Source: Armatimonadota bacterium
GTDB taxonomy: Bacteria > Armatimonadota > Fimbriimonadia > Fimbriimonadales > Fimbriimonadaceae
Assembly (NCBI GenBank): GCA_021413725.1
Contig: JAIOPU010000062.1
Coordinates: forward strand, 1-40,624
DNA length: 40,624 nt
Direction: 5' to 3'
Under the pieces are notes generated by a model. The model was not told the origin of the DNA. It searched no databases and saw nothing but the letters and a program-made list of their open reading frames with translations. Shown piece by piece: positions 5,669 to 14,771 of this stretch. Numbering within the stretch: the first letter of the stretch is position 1; each line of letters begins with the position of its first letter. Made by a program: the position numbers and the translations under genes.

Positions 5669-7813
5669 TTAGGAGCCAGGGTGAATGAGCAGACCCGTTC
5701 TAAACGAGTCAATATAGAGTCCCATGGTCTTGGGGTTAATAGGAGTAAATCCGATCATGCTTGCAGGAGAACCAGGGCTAATCCTGAAATCTCCTCTTGC
5801 CGCATTCACAAATCCAGGGTCTGACGCCCCAAAGACGTTATTTTCCATACCCATCATGCTCCAAGTGACCTCGTCGTTATGAGTGAACCACGACCATTCG
5901 GAACCAGACCCAAAGTCCAACGCGCCGACATAAATATTTCGTTTGACGGAGTTGTACTTAGCAGCCCGAGGCTCATCTTGGAGGATATTTGCCAGATGCT
6001 GGTAGCGCGAACTGTACAGCGCTCCATTGTAGGGCACGGCCAGGAGTCTTTGATTCAGCGAGTTCCATGTTGAGTCCCATCCCGGCGTCAGGAGCTTTGA
6101 ATCAATATGAAATCCTGAAGGCAAGTCAGGTCCTACAAACGGATTAGCAAATCCAAGATTGTAAATAATATTATTTTCGTACCGATTATCGCGACCTCCG
6201 CCAATTTGAGCGGCACTTGATACGTTTGTGAAAACATTTCCAATGACGTCTGTCCCGCTAAGGCAGTCATCAAGATACACCGCCCACGTTTCGGAATGGT
6301 GAGAGACATTATTTGTTCCGACAAGTCGGTCATAGATATTTGTAAAAGAGTTGTTCGCGATGTAATTACCCCGCGAAGTCCAGTCGCGACCCGCGTAAAG
6401 CGCACCCGCATCGAGGGTCTCGGTCACACAGTCGGTAAATGTATTATTGATAATCTGGTGGTCGTTTCCTTCAAAGTACAGTGCCATGTGCTTGTTATCA
6501 TGGAATGAGTTCCCGCTGATGACGCTGCCCACTCCCTCCATTTTTATGGAGGGACTAAAGCAATAGTCGGTCATACCTGTGTTGAAGAAGTGGCAGTTGA
6601 TCACGCGAGCACCCCCGGAAGTCAAGGTGGTGCGGTCACCTGCAGTGATTGTAATTCCTGCGCCAGCAATATTGTAAATATCGCAGCTCTGAAATTTAAT
6701 GTTCGTTGTGCGAGCATATGCGGCTGTCGCACCCATGTTGCGAATGGTGCAACCAACGACATTGACGTTCGGAGAGTTAATAATTTCCAGCGCATTGCGT
6801 CGACACTGCTCAAACACGAGGCCCTGCAGGGTGAGATTGGGTGCTCCAAGCACACTCATAATCGGCATCGCGGTAAGTTGGGTTAGCTCAGTGTTAATGC
6901 TCCCATCCTTCTTTACCGGATAATAGAAAATAAGGCCGCGAAGGCGGTCTAAGTAGTACTCACCTGGCTGATCGAGCTCAGCCAAAACATTTTTAATCCT
7001 AAAGCGTGCATTGGGCTTATAACCATAGTAGCTAGTTCCACTGAGAAGAACCTTATCTTGAGACGGCACAACACCTGAAACCGCGACATGACAGTCCGAC
7101 CAATCTACACCAAGATATCCGTGCACAAAGGCGTCGGGCAGATAAGTCCAGTTTTGCATTCTCGCCCCTAGCCCCGGACTCGTCTCAAAGCCCGGCCCCT
7201 GCGAATTGGAAACCAGATAAGGCGCCGTTCGATTTGGATATTGTGCAAGGCGAGCGGGTCGTTGAAAATCATAGAGTTCGGCTGGAGATTCCACACCGGT
7301 ATTCGGAATTCCGCGGCCAGACCAAGCTCCAAGATTAGCGAGAATGGCACCGGAAAGCGTCGCCTGCTTCACGAAGGGGCGGGCTGCGATAGGAATATTT
7401 TGGAGGGCAATAGAATCTGTGAGGGGTCCCCATCCCGAAATCGGCACGGATCCTCGGAGGTAAGGAACCTCGCCGGGATAGTTTCGAAGCGTAAACGTCT
7501 GGGTTGCGGTACCCGCGTCTTCGGCCTCAAAAATGAACGCACCACTGAAGCGATAAACCCCACCTCGCATAAACACAGTCACCGGGTAAGGAACCCCGGT
7601 GGTCCGCCTCAGTGTCCGCAAGTAGGCCTTCATGCGTTCTAGAGTTGCGAATGGGCCATCGGTATTGCTTGCATTGGGACTATCAAGCCGCCCGGACCAA
7701 GCGTCATTCCCCTGGAGAGACACATAGAGGCTGAGTTGGGCACTGCAGGCGTATGCTGACAGAAGTAGCACCAAGGCTAAAGCGGTCCTGAATGGGCGCA
7801 TTGAATTTTTCAT
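5669..7813 (-). CDS. Secreted right-handed parallel beta-helix protein
   Basis: The protein has about 714 residues. The N-terminus MKNSMRPFRTALALVLLLSA ending in CSAQ is a signal peptide, perhaps a lipobox (SAYAC). YVSLQGNDAWSG...DGPFATLERM is the entry strand typical of secreted beta-helix glycan-active proteins. A long run of short beta turns follows, with N-rich ladders such as NSPNVNVVGCTIRNMG and NGNSFHDN-like repeats. Such folds are used by polysaccharide lyases, epimerases and GH120-like enzymes. I see no specific catalytic signature, so the substrate is unknown. ATG 7813 is preferred over the TTG two codons upstream. It is the first gene of the run into dxr, separated by 19 bases. The 117-base gap before it (7814-7930) holds no other gene. 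Confidence 0.82.
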   Translation of the reverse strand: MKNSMRPFRTALALVLLLSAYACSAQLSLYVSLQGNDAWSGRLDSPNASNTDGPFATLERMKAYLRTLRRTTGVPYPVTVFMRGGVYRFSGAFIFEAEDAGTATQTFTLRNYPGEVPYLRGSVPISGWGPLTDSIALQNIPIAARPFVKQATLSGAILANLGAWSGRGIPNTGVESPAELYDFQRPARLAQYPNRTAPYLVSNSQGPGFETSPGLGARMQNWTYLPDAFVHGYLGVDWSDCHVAVSGVVPSQDKVLLSGTSYYGYKPNARFRIKNVLAELDQPGEYYLDRLRGLIFYYPVKKDGSINTELTQLTAMPIMSVLGAPNLTLQGLVFEQCRRNALEIINSPNVNVVGCTIRNMGATAAYARTTNIKFQSCDIYNIAGAGITITAGDRTTLTSGGARVINCHFFNTGMTDYCFSPSIKMEGVGSVISGNSFHDNKHMALYFEGNDHQIINNTFTDCVTETLDAGALYAGRDWTSRGNYIANNSFTNIYDRLVGTNNVSHHSETWAVYLDDCLSGTDVIGNVFTNVSSAAQIGGGRDNRYENNIIYNLGFANPFVGPDLPSGFHIDSKLLTPGWDSTWNSLNQRLLAVPYNGALYSSRYQHLANILQDEPRAAKYNSVKRNIYVGALDFGSGSEWSWFTHNDEVTWSMMGMENNVFGASDPGFVNAARGDFRISPGSPASMIGFTPINPKTMGLYIDSFRTGLLIHPGS

Positions 7814-7930
7814 GAGCAAGAAAGATCCTTGTCGGAGGAGTCCCCTTTGACAATGTCAGTATTTTTACCTTATTGTATGCGTTGACGCACTGCCATAGAA
7901 TAGTTGTTTTTTTAGCAATCTTGCACGTTG

Positions 7931-8656
7931 TCAGCTTTTCTGAACGATTTCGTTCATTGCAGGGTAGTTGTCGTGGCTGATTATTTCAAAATTCTTTCCG
8001 TTACGACGGTAAATGGCGACATCAAACCCTAATTTTCCATGAATACGCCGAATTCTACCACCCTGGGCACCCACAATTTTGATGGGTTCTGAGACACTGT
8101 TGATTTTTTGCTCAATCGCGACCCGGGGAAACTCCTCTGTGCTGACGAGCGAAACCAACAATCGACCGCTTGAAGCGCTCGCGCTGATTGCCACCGGCTG
8201 AGAGTACGGGTTGCGAAAACGCAGGTCAATGTCGGGGAACGCGACAGCTGAATCTAGCCCCGCACCGACATATCCTGGCATGAACCGGTGGTGATGGCGC
8301 TCGACAATTTCCATTCCCGCTAGCAGGGCGGCATTGTAGAGCGTCGTGGAAGTCTGGCACACACCTCCACCGAATGCGGGCAAAAGAGTCCCGTTATAGC
8401 TCACCGGTGCCTTCATGAACCCACGGTCTTTCGTCCAAGACCCTACCGTCTGGTTGAATGAGAACGTCTCCCCTGGGGCCACGACAATCCCGTTGATTGC
8501 GGTGATCCCCTTACATGCGTTGATTCTTTGGGCTCGCGACCGTCCCTCCAAGGAGGTTGAGTACGTCACCTTCCCTCCTGATTTTGAAGAAATGGACGCA
8601 ACTACTCCCCCCGCAAGTGCTAATGCCCCGCAGCAAAGTCCGCCGAACAGATTCAA
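7931..8656 (-). CDS. VanW family protein
   Basis: 241 residues. A hydrophobic N-terminus (about residues 3-22) suggests an anchor or signal. The core GKVTYSTSLEGRS...RAQRINACKGITAINGIVVAPGETFSFN, then GGGVCQTSTTLYNAALLAGMEIVERHHH, is the conserved VanW domain, first named from vancomycin-resistance clusters. Its biochemical role is unknown; a cell-wall function is generally assumed. The start is TTG at 8656, overlapping the TGA of the alpha-2-macroglobulin gene as TTGA, which indicates translational coupling. A C-terminal stretch of about 50 residues after the domain looks like a G5-type or small beta domain but I cannot assign it. The downstream gap shows only an A-rich tract as a possible terminator. 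Confidence 0.88.
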   Translation of the reverse strand: MNLFGGLCCGALALAGGVVASISSKSGGKVTYSTSLEGRSRAQRINACKGITAINGIVVAPGETFSFNQTVGSWTKDRGFMKAPVSYNGTLLPAFGGGVCQTSTTLYNAALLAGMEIVERHHHRFMPGYVGAGLDSAVAFPDIDLRFRNPYSQPVAISASASSGRLLVSLVSTEEFPRVAIEQKINSVSEPIKIVGAQGGRIRRIHGKLGFDVAIYRRNGKNFEIISHDNYPAMNEIVQKS

Positions 8657-11600
8657 TCCCGCACCTCAATTGTGCTCTCCGCCGAGCTAACTAACATATC
8701 GGGTCGGTACATTGCTTGCATCACGGCGGGCAACACCACGCATGTTCCCTTCGACTCGGCTCGGAAGTTCAGTTCGAAGCGGTTAACTCCCTTTTGAAGG
8801 GTTCGGGCGAAGACGGCGACATGGTCGTCAAGGATTTGAATATCAGAGAACCAGAAGTTCCACCAGTCCGTGTCGCTCGAGTCCACCGGGAACAAGTTCG
8901 AGGGGCGTGGGATCTTAATGAGTGCATATCCTACGGACTGAGTGCAATTGACTTCAATAACACACCTGACCGGTTGACCAGACTTAAAAGTCGTCTTAGG
9001 GTTTGTGCTCGGTACTAACTGGACCTTGCCATCGCTCAACCGAATCGTTTCCAAGGAATGGAAGGATTCGCTGATGCTGATGCCTTCCATCGGTTCGGCC
9101 ATGAGCAAGCCCTTCTGTTCTGGCGTCTGCATCATCGCAACCGAGTAGAAAAGTTGTCCCGCTGTCGCCTGCTTGATTTCTATCTTGTTCTCGCCGGACT
9201 GCAAATCAGCTAACGCTACGCGAATTGTCGTTCGATTGGGCATGGCTTGTACAGTCTTGCCGTTGACAAACACTTCTGGGGCGGACTGCTCCGTCGTCGC
9301 AATTCGGAAACCAGACCAATTCGTAAGCGCAAAAATCACTGCCGAAGTGTCTCGAGTCGTCAACCAGATATCCCCGCGACGCATCGCCGCGATGACTCCG
9401 ATGAGCCGTTCGATCTGAGGACTGTTCGGTTTCAGCCGCGCCAGAGCGAGTAAGCATCGAGCCTGGGTTCTGAGTCCGTAGCTCATCCAACCGTTGGTTT
9501 GCGAGCTGAGATCGGCACGATTTGCGAGTCTTTGGTCCAGCGATTCCGCAGCTCGAAGAGACTTTTCGCTAAGTCCGCCCTTTTCGTAGGCGAGGGCTTG
9601 CGTCGCCAACCCATAGACGTCGTCTTCGTCAAGTTTGACTACCTCTGCCATTTCCAAAGCGATGGCCGAAGCTCGATGCTGGAGTACTGCGTAGGCAAGA
9701 TAGAGATGCTCACGGTAGTCGTCTTTCTTGGCGCCGGCCTTCAACATCTTAATCGGCTCCTTCATGGCGTCCTCCGCCCATTTGATGGAGCGATCCACAA
9801 TATCTTTGTAACTGTTCAGGTCCACACCGGCCTCACCGGCCCGCGCAAGGCCGTCCAAGACGAGTGCGGTCATTTCTGGCTCTGGAGTGTCGTGCTTGAA
9901 CCAGCCAAAACCTCCGCTCGGTATTTCTAAGTCTCTAAGTCGTCTCAAGGATTGGCGCACGACTTTTGGAATTTTCACTTCGAGATCGGGACGTTTTTGA
10001 TTGGTGTCACGGAGCAATTTACCGACGACGACTGCGGGCGTGAACCGACTCATAGTCTGCTCCACACACCCGTAGGGATAGTCCACCAAGCTGTCCAAAC
10101 TGTCCGTAGCAATGCTTAGCAGGTTCGGAGACACCTCAATGGAAAGGGAACCCACGCGACTTGTCGCGTCTTTACTGACCGTGATCACTTTGGAAGCCTC
10201 GTTCGAGATTCCCGATTCATACTGAATTCTCTCACGCCCTTTGGCAAGCACCGTAATCGGCAATTTCAGAGCATCTTGCAGCGCTCCAGACTTCGCTCCC
10301 GCGGAGATTGTAAAGTCTCCACTGGATACCGGGGCTGCCGTCCAGAAGACGACTTTTGTCTTACCCGGCTCAACCGTGACCGCGGCATCCGCGGCACCTT
10401 CGAACTTAAGCCCTTCGGTGCGAATGCCAAGGTCGACCGGAAGGGCATTGGCAGTGTTGTTCGTGACGAGTGCAGAAACCTGAACCTTGTCACCGTTAAC
10501 AAGCATCGTGGGCAAAGTCAAACGAACCATCAAGTCCTTTTGGACCACGACTTGACAGGTCTGCTTACCACATCGAGTGTCATCGCTTACGGCGGTCGCC
10601 GTTGCGCGCCAAGAAGTGAGATTGTCGGGCAGTTTGACCTGCACGGTCGCAACGCCGTTCGCATCGGTCACCACCGATGCATCCCAATACGCAGTGTCTC
10701 TAAAATCGGTGCGGACGTCAGCAAACTTGCCGCCTTTGTCGCCGCCATCCAAATAGACTTCCGGGAAGGAGTAAATCGTGGTTACGCCACTGTAGCGTCT
10801 CGGATAGAACGACTTATAGGGGTCACTCTGGTCAGATGCAATGTCATAGATAGACGCATCGACCACACTCAGGGCAAGTTCAGTCTGAACAGGCTTACCG
10901 GTTTGGTCGGTGACACTGATTTTATAATTCGCAGTATCGCCGGGGCGCAACGGTGTCTTCTCCGGGGTCATTGTGACCTTCAGTTTCTTATCCGGAATCG
11001 CGATCGAAATATCCGATTCGGCTTCCTGCAATTGCTTCTTTCTTACTCGATAAACTGAAACTTTGACATTCGGAAACATGCCCGCATCAACCGGTATCCG
11101 AACCGAAGCGGTCCGGCCGGTGAGGGGAACTGTTTTATGGAAAGTGACGTTTTCGGCCTCCACCGTGACTGTCGCAGATCCGCCTGGCGCATCAGTGGAA
11201 ATCATCGCAAGACAGGAATCTCCGACGTTGTACATCTTCTTGTCCAACTTGATTTCCAGACTTCCGCCGGGTCGGTCACCACCACCTTGCGAAGTGACCC
11301 AGATGTTGGACTCCGCTTGAACAGAAGCACCACTGCTATCTTTGATCGTTGCCCGCAGAAGCACTTCTTGGGCATCGGGAACCTTGATCTCACCGGTCGC
11401 GACTCCCTCGGCATTCGTGGTGACGGTCGTTTGCCCTTGCAAGACAAATTTTGCGGTCCGATTGGTCCAATTGTAGTAGCCGAATTCAATATAGACGGGT
11501 ACGCCCGCTCGGGGCGCATCGTTATCATTTGAGCGTACTTTGACGGTGTAACCGACACTCTGGTTGGGCTCCGCAATGTAGACCGCGGTTTGGAGGTCCA

Positions 11601-13335
11601 CTGAATCATCGCCTTGCGTAACGGCAACTTCGCCTTTGCCATCAAAGTACTTATCGTCACCTTCAGTTGCGGTGATTTCAAAGGTCACCTGCTTATCAGG
11701 AGCGTAGCCCGAGTATGCCGGGTCACCCGAATTTTTATAGATTTCTGAGGCAGGCACGGCAACGATTGCTTTTCCTTCATCGTCCGTTACGACTTCTGGA
11801 ATCTGGGTAACGTACTCGCCGGAATAAGAGTAGCCACCCTCTCCCTCATAGTCAAATCCTTCATCGCCCCAGCGCTGCCGGGCGTAAACCGAACCACTAA
11901 CTTTCGCTCCTGCCACTGGCCCGCCAAAGTAGTGCTCCGCCCGCACCTCCATTTGAACCGTATCGTTTTTCGAGTATCTGGGTTTGAGCGGCTTGACAGT
12001 AATCTTAAACTCCGGCTTTCGATAAGCTCCGACGTTGACGTCCGCGTAATGCTCCTTGCCTTGAAATACAAACTTAAGGCCATATTGGCCAACTACGCCT
12101 TCGCTCGCGATGAACTCTCCGGAGAAAGAACCCCTTCCTCCAAGGCTGACAGTTTGCTTGCTGAGCGTTTGACCATCGGGCTCATCGACTTGAATTTGAA
12201 CGGGTGCCACACTTGGGACTCGGTACCCCTCCCCGCTCTTCTCGCGCAGAATTCCCTTGAAATGGACAGTGTCCCCGGGTCGATAGATGGGACGATCGGT
12301 CACGATATGCCAGCGAATATTGTCGCTGTCCTCGCGGGCGTAAGTTTCCGTCAGAATAAATGCTGTCGATTTCCCCAGGGTTGCAAAAAGGCCAAGTCCA
12401 TGGGCGCTGGAGCTTTCTGCCAAAACCAAGGTGCCGTCAGGTCCTGACTTTCCTAACTTTTGGTTGGCTGACGCCGTGTAGCGCTTCACATCAGCACCCG
12501 GAACCGGATCACCGGTTGCGAGATCAATGACTTGTACCAAAGTTTTCGATTTACCAAGCTTTGCAACGAGCGCGAGTTTGCTGACGGCAATGTACGTTCC
12601 GCGAGTCTGCGATTTCCCTTCAGTGGAAACCGAAGCCTGGACCCAATAAACGCCCTCTGCGAGGTCAAGGAGTTTGATGTCTTGATAGAAAGTTCCCTCC
12701 TCATCCCGCTCGTCTATCGGCGCGTCAAATTTCTTTACCGAGGTTAAACCCGCGCTCGGGTTTGCACTGAGCGTCTTGACATTGACGAGGCCAGAAAGAA
12801 CCTCTTGCATGCCCTTTGTGCCCTCGAATTTCTCAAGCGGAATGGAAAAGACTTCAACCTTCGCCGCGTTTTTGTCGGATACGCCGGTGAAATTCATCAC
12901 GACCGTTTCCTTGGGGAGAAAGACGTGCTGGGGCACATTGAGGCTGAGCGATGCCTCTTGCGGCAACAGCAACAAATCTGTGGCCGTTGTTTTTCCTGCC
13001 GCAATCACCACCGGAGTGCCATCGGTGTAGGCAGTCCGAGTACTGGCGTAACTCGTGTAGGAACCGACCGGCAAGTTGCGGATCAAGAAGTGGCCATTCT
13101 CATCAGTTCGCACGACCCGCCGCTCGACTTCCAGTTCATAGCGATCAAGGTCAGCCTGGCTGGCTGTCAAAACAATGGATGCATTCTTGGCTGGCTTCCC
13201 CGTTTTCTTCAGGATCGCCGTTCCTTCCATCGAACCTACGGGAATCTCCGTGGACACGCTGTATCCGAAAACGCCCACCGCGAGCGCCACTGTGGCGACT
13301 ACGCTGGCAATACCACCGGCTTTAAACAGTTTCAA
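8653..13335 (-). CDS. Bacterial alpha-2-macroglobulin with thioester motif
   Basis: 1560 residues. A signal peptide spans about residues 1-30. A carboxypeptidase-regulatory-like beta domain lies at about 35-115 (EGTAILKKTGKPAKNAS). Macroglobulin domains follow, with DRPIYRPGDTVHFKG near residue 345 as the MG hallmark. The bait/MG region contains a Gly/Tyr/Asp-rich loop near 490-520. TAYWDASVVTDANG near 880-900 precedes the complement-like domain. YPYGCVEQTMSRF holds the thioester Cys1090 and Gln1093, so the covalent-trap chemistry looks intact. Bacterial alpha-2-macroglobulins trap attacking proteases in the periplasm and usually sit beside pbpC. Here the neighbours are a polytopic membrane protein (14-base overlap upstream) and a VanW protein (4-base overlap downstream). 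The start TTG 13335 is the one giving the signal peptide. Confidence 0.93.
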   Translation of the reverse strand: MKLFKAGGIASVVATVALAVGVFGYSVSTEIPVGSMEGTAILKKTGKPAKNASIVLTASQADLDRYELEVERRVVRTDENGHFLIRNLPVGSYTSYASTRTAYTDGTPVVIAAGKTTATDLLLLPQEASLSLNVPQHVFLPKETVVMNFTGVSDKNAAKVEVFSIPLEKFEGTKGMQEVLSGLVNVKTLSANPSAGLTSVKKFDAPIDERDEEGTFYQDIKLLDLAEGVYWVQASVSTEGKSQTRGTYIAVSKLALVAKLGKSKTLVQVIDLATGDPVPGADVKRYTASANQKLGKSGPDGTLVLAESSSAHGLGLFATLGKSTAFILTETYAREDSDNIRWHIVTDRPIYRPGDTVHFKGILREKSGEGYRVPSVAPVQIQVDEPDGQTLSKQTVSLGGRGSFSGEFIASEGVVGQYGLKFVFQGKEHYADVNVGAYRKPEFKITVKPLKPRYSKNDTVQMEVRAEHYFGGPVAGAKVSGSVYARQRWGDEGFDYEGEGGYSYSGEYVTQIPEVVTDDEGKAIVAVPASEIYKNSGDPAYSGYAPDKQVTFEITATEGDDKYFDGKGEVAVTQGDDSVDLQTAVYIAEPNQSVGYTVKVRSNDNDAPRAGVPVYIEFGYYNWTNRTAKFVLQGQTTVTTNAEGVATGEIKVPDAQEVLLRATIKDSSGASVQAESNIWVTSQGGGDRPGGSLEIKLDKKMYNVGDSCLAMISTDAPGGSATVTVEAENVTFHKTVPLTGRTASVRIPVDAGMFPNVKVSVYRVRKKQLQEAESDISIAIPDKKLKVTMTPEKTPLRPGDTANYKISVTDQTGKPVQTELALSVVDASIYDIASDQSDPYKSFYPRRYSGVTTIYSFPEVYLDGGDKGGKFADVRTDFRDTAYWDASVVTDANGVATVQVKLPDNLTSWRATATAVSDDTRCGKQTCQVVVQKDLMVRLTLPTMLVNGDKVQVSALVTNNTANALPVDLGIRTEGLKFEGAADAAVTVEPGKTKVVFWTAAPVSSGDFTISAGAKSGALQDALKLPITVLAKGRERIQYESGISNEASKVITVSKDATSRVGSLSIEVSPNLLSIATDSLDSLVDYPYGCVEQTMSRFTPAVVVGKLLRDTNQKRPDLEVKIPKVVRQSLRRLRDLEIPSGGFGWFKHDTPEPEMTALVLDGLARAGEAGVDLNSYKDIVDRSIKWAEDAMKEPIKMLKAGAKKDDYREHLYLAYAVLQHRASAIALEMAEVVKLDEDDVYGLATQALAYEKGGLSEKSLRAAESLDQRLANRADLSSQTNGWMSYGLRTQARCLLALARLKPNSPQIERLIGVIAAMRRGDIWLTTRDTSAVIFALTNWSGFRIATTEQSAPEVFVNGKTVQAMPNRTTIRVALADLQSGENKIEIKQATAGQLFYSVAMMQTPEQKGLLMAEPMEGISISESFHSLETIRLSDGKVQLVPSTNPKTTFKSGQPVRCVIEVNCTQSVGYALIKIPRPSNLFPVDSSDTDWWNFWFSDIQILDDHVAVFARTLQKGVNRFELNFRAESKGTCVVLPAVMQAMYRPDMLVSSAESTIEVRD

Positions 13336-14692
13336 GTTGCACCTCGTCCGATTTTGGTTTCATCACAAACCACGCCGCCGTCGCCGCAATTGCTGCGACT
13401 ACAAAAAACTTCACCAGTAGCTGGGTTTTGTCGCTCTTGTCCAGACTCGCTAATTGGACCGACATGGGGTGCGTCGCCGCAACCCAACCCGCTACCGCCA
13501 AGCCAGACGCGAACGGAACAAGGGTTCTTCGTTCATTGAGCACGATGAAGAGCGGCGTTAGTGATGCCCCGATGATGAGCCCAAGACTTCCCTTCCCTCC
13601 CATCAAAATCACGGCCGCAACCGCCAAAGTCGCCAAGGAGATGCCGGCCAGGGCGGCGGCGACTCCGCGGGCCGTCTTGCTCACTTCGTAGGTGATGGAG
13701 GACAAGAGAATGCCGACAATCAATCCACCGAGGACGTAATTTTGTCCCAGGTCAATCGTACGCAACGCCTCCGGGTCCGCGAGGCGAAAAAGCCGGAAAA
13801 ACAAAATCGCAACCAGCGGCGACATCGCAATTGCCGCCTGCTTGCGATCAAGGATCAGGCAGGTCGCAAGCCCGGTGGCCAGTAAAATTGGCAAGCCGAG
13901 CACCCGGTCAAAGCCCGTAACTAAAGTGGAACACCCAAACCATAGTGTGGCGCTCGCCAAAGTAAAAGTACCCATTTGAGGCTCATCTTCCCGAATGAGC
14001 CAGCAAGTGACTAGGGCAGCAGCGACACCAAGGAGCGCCGCCTGCCAAACAGTGTGCATCGCGAGTAAGCGAGGAATCGCGAGAATCGCGATTCCCAGCG
14101 TCACGAGCCAGCCAAATAAGGTAGTCAGTTCCGCATTCTTAGAAGGGGCAATCTTAGATATGAACGCCGCCACAAATCCTGCAAAAAATATCGCGGCCGC
14201 CGTGGTAGTGACGGCAAAATTGAGCCCCAGGCCATCTACTTCTTTCGTATAAAAATTCAGCCCCACCGCAACGATACTCCCTAAGAGCATCCATGAGCCT
14301 GATCGGACCTGTAGCAGTACTTGTCCAAGTCCAACGCCTCCGAGAAACCCAAGTTGGAGCCACCGAAAGTCGGCGAGAATTGGGCTCTTCAGAAAAGTGG
14401 TTCCCACAATCGCACAGCCCAGCCCAATAAGCCAGCCCATTCGGGCTGACTTTGGAAGAACGCTAAATCCGGCAAGGGTGATGAGGCCCGCGGCCACCCC
14501 GAGCAGGCTAGCCTTACCGTCCGCCAAAGCTGCTACGTCCGCACGACTGAGGAGGAAGGCCACAAGCGCCAGAATCCCGATCCCGATGACTCCGCGTATA
14601 TCCTGCTTTTCCTCCTTCGGCCCCGTATCCGAAAGAGCGAGAGCGAGCGCAAGTGTAGCGATTAAAACCGTTGCCGAAATGGCGATGTCCAT
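13322..14692 (-). CDS. Polytopic membrane protein of unknown function
   Basis: 456 residues, almost entirely hydrophobic segments, about 12 to 14 predicted by eye, with short charged loops (for example DTGPKEEKQD after the first helix and a terminal MKPKSDEVQLETV). The ATG at 14692 begins directly in a hydrophobic helix. I do not recognise a transporter, ligase or pyrophosphatase signature. Its last 14 bases overlap the start of the alpha-2-macroglobulin gene, whose TTG codon lies inside it, so the two are translationally linked. The context suggests an envelope or periplasm-linked role. The 79 bases upstream to ppk1 hold no gene. Confidence 0.75.
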   Translation of the reverse strand: MDIAISATVLIATLALALALSDTGPKEEKQDIRGVIGIGILALVAFLLSRADVAALADGKASLLGVAAGLITLAGFSVLPKSARMGWLIGLGCAIVGTTFLKSPILADFRWLQLGFLGGVGLGQVLLQVRSGSWMLLGSIVAVGLNFYTKEVDGLGLNFAVTTTAAAIFFAGFVAAFISKIAPSKNAELTTLFGWLVTLGIAILAIPRLLAMHTVWQAALLGVAAALVTCWLIREDEPQMGTFTLASATLWFGCSTLVTGFDRVLGLPILLATGLATCLILDRKQAAIAMSPLVAILFFRLFRLADPEALRTIDLGQNYVLGGLIVGILLSSITYEVSKTARGVAAALAGISLATLAVAAVILMGGKGSLGLIIGASLTPLFIVLNERRTLVPFASGLAVAGWVAATHPMSVQLASLDKSDKTQLLVKFFVVAAIAATAAWFVMKPKSDEVQLETV

Positions 14693-14771
14693 AACTTATT
14701 CAGTATCCCCCAATGAGCATAGATAATGACGTTGGAAAAGTGAAACGTTATGGAGATTTTTAAATATTTTT

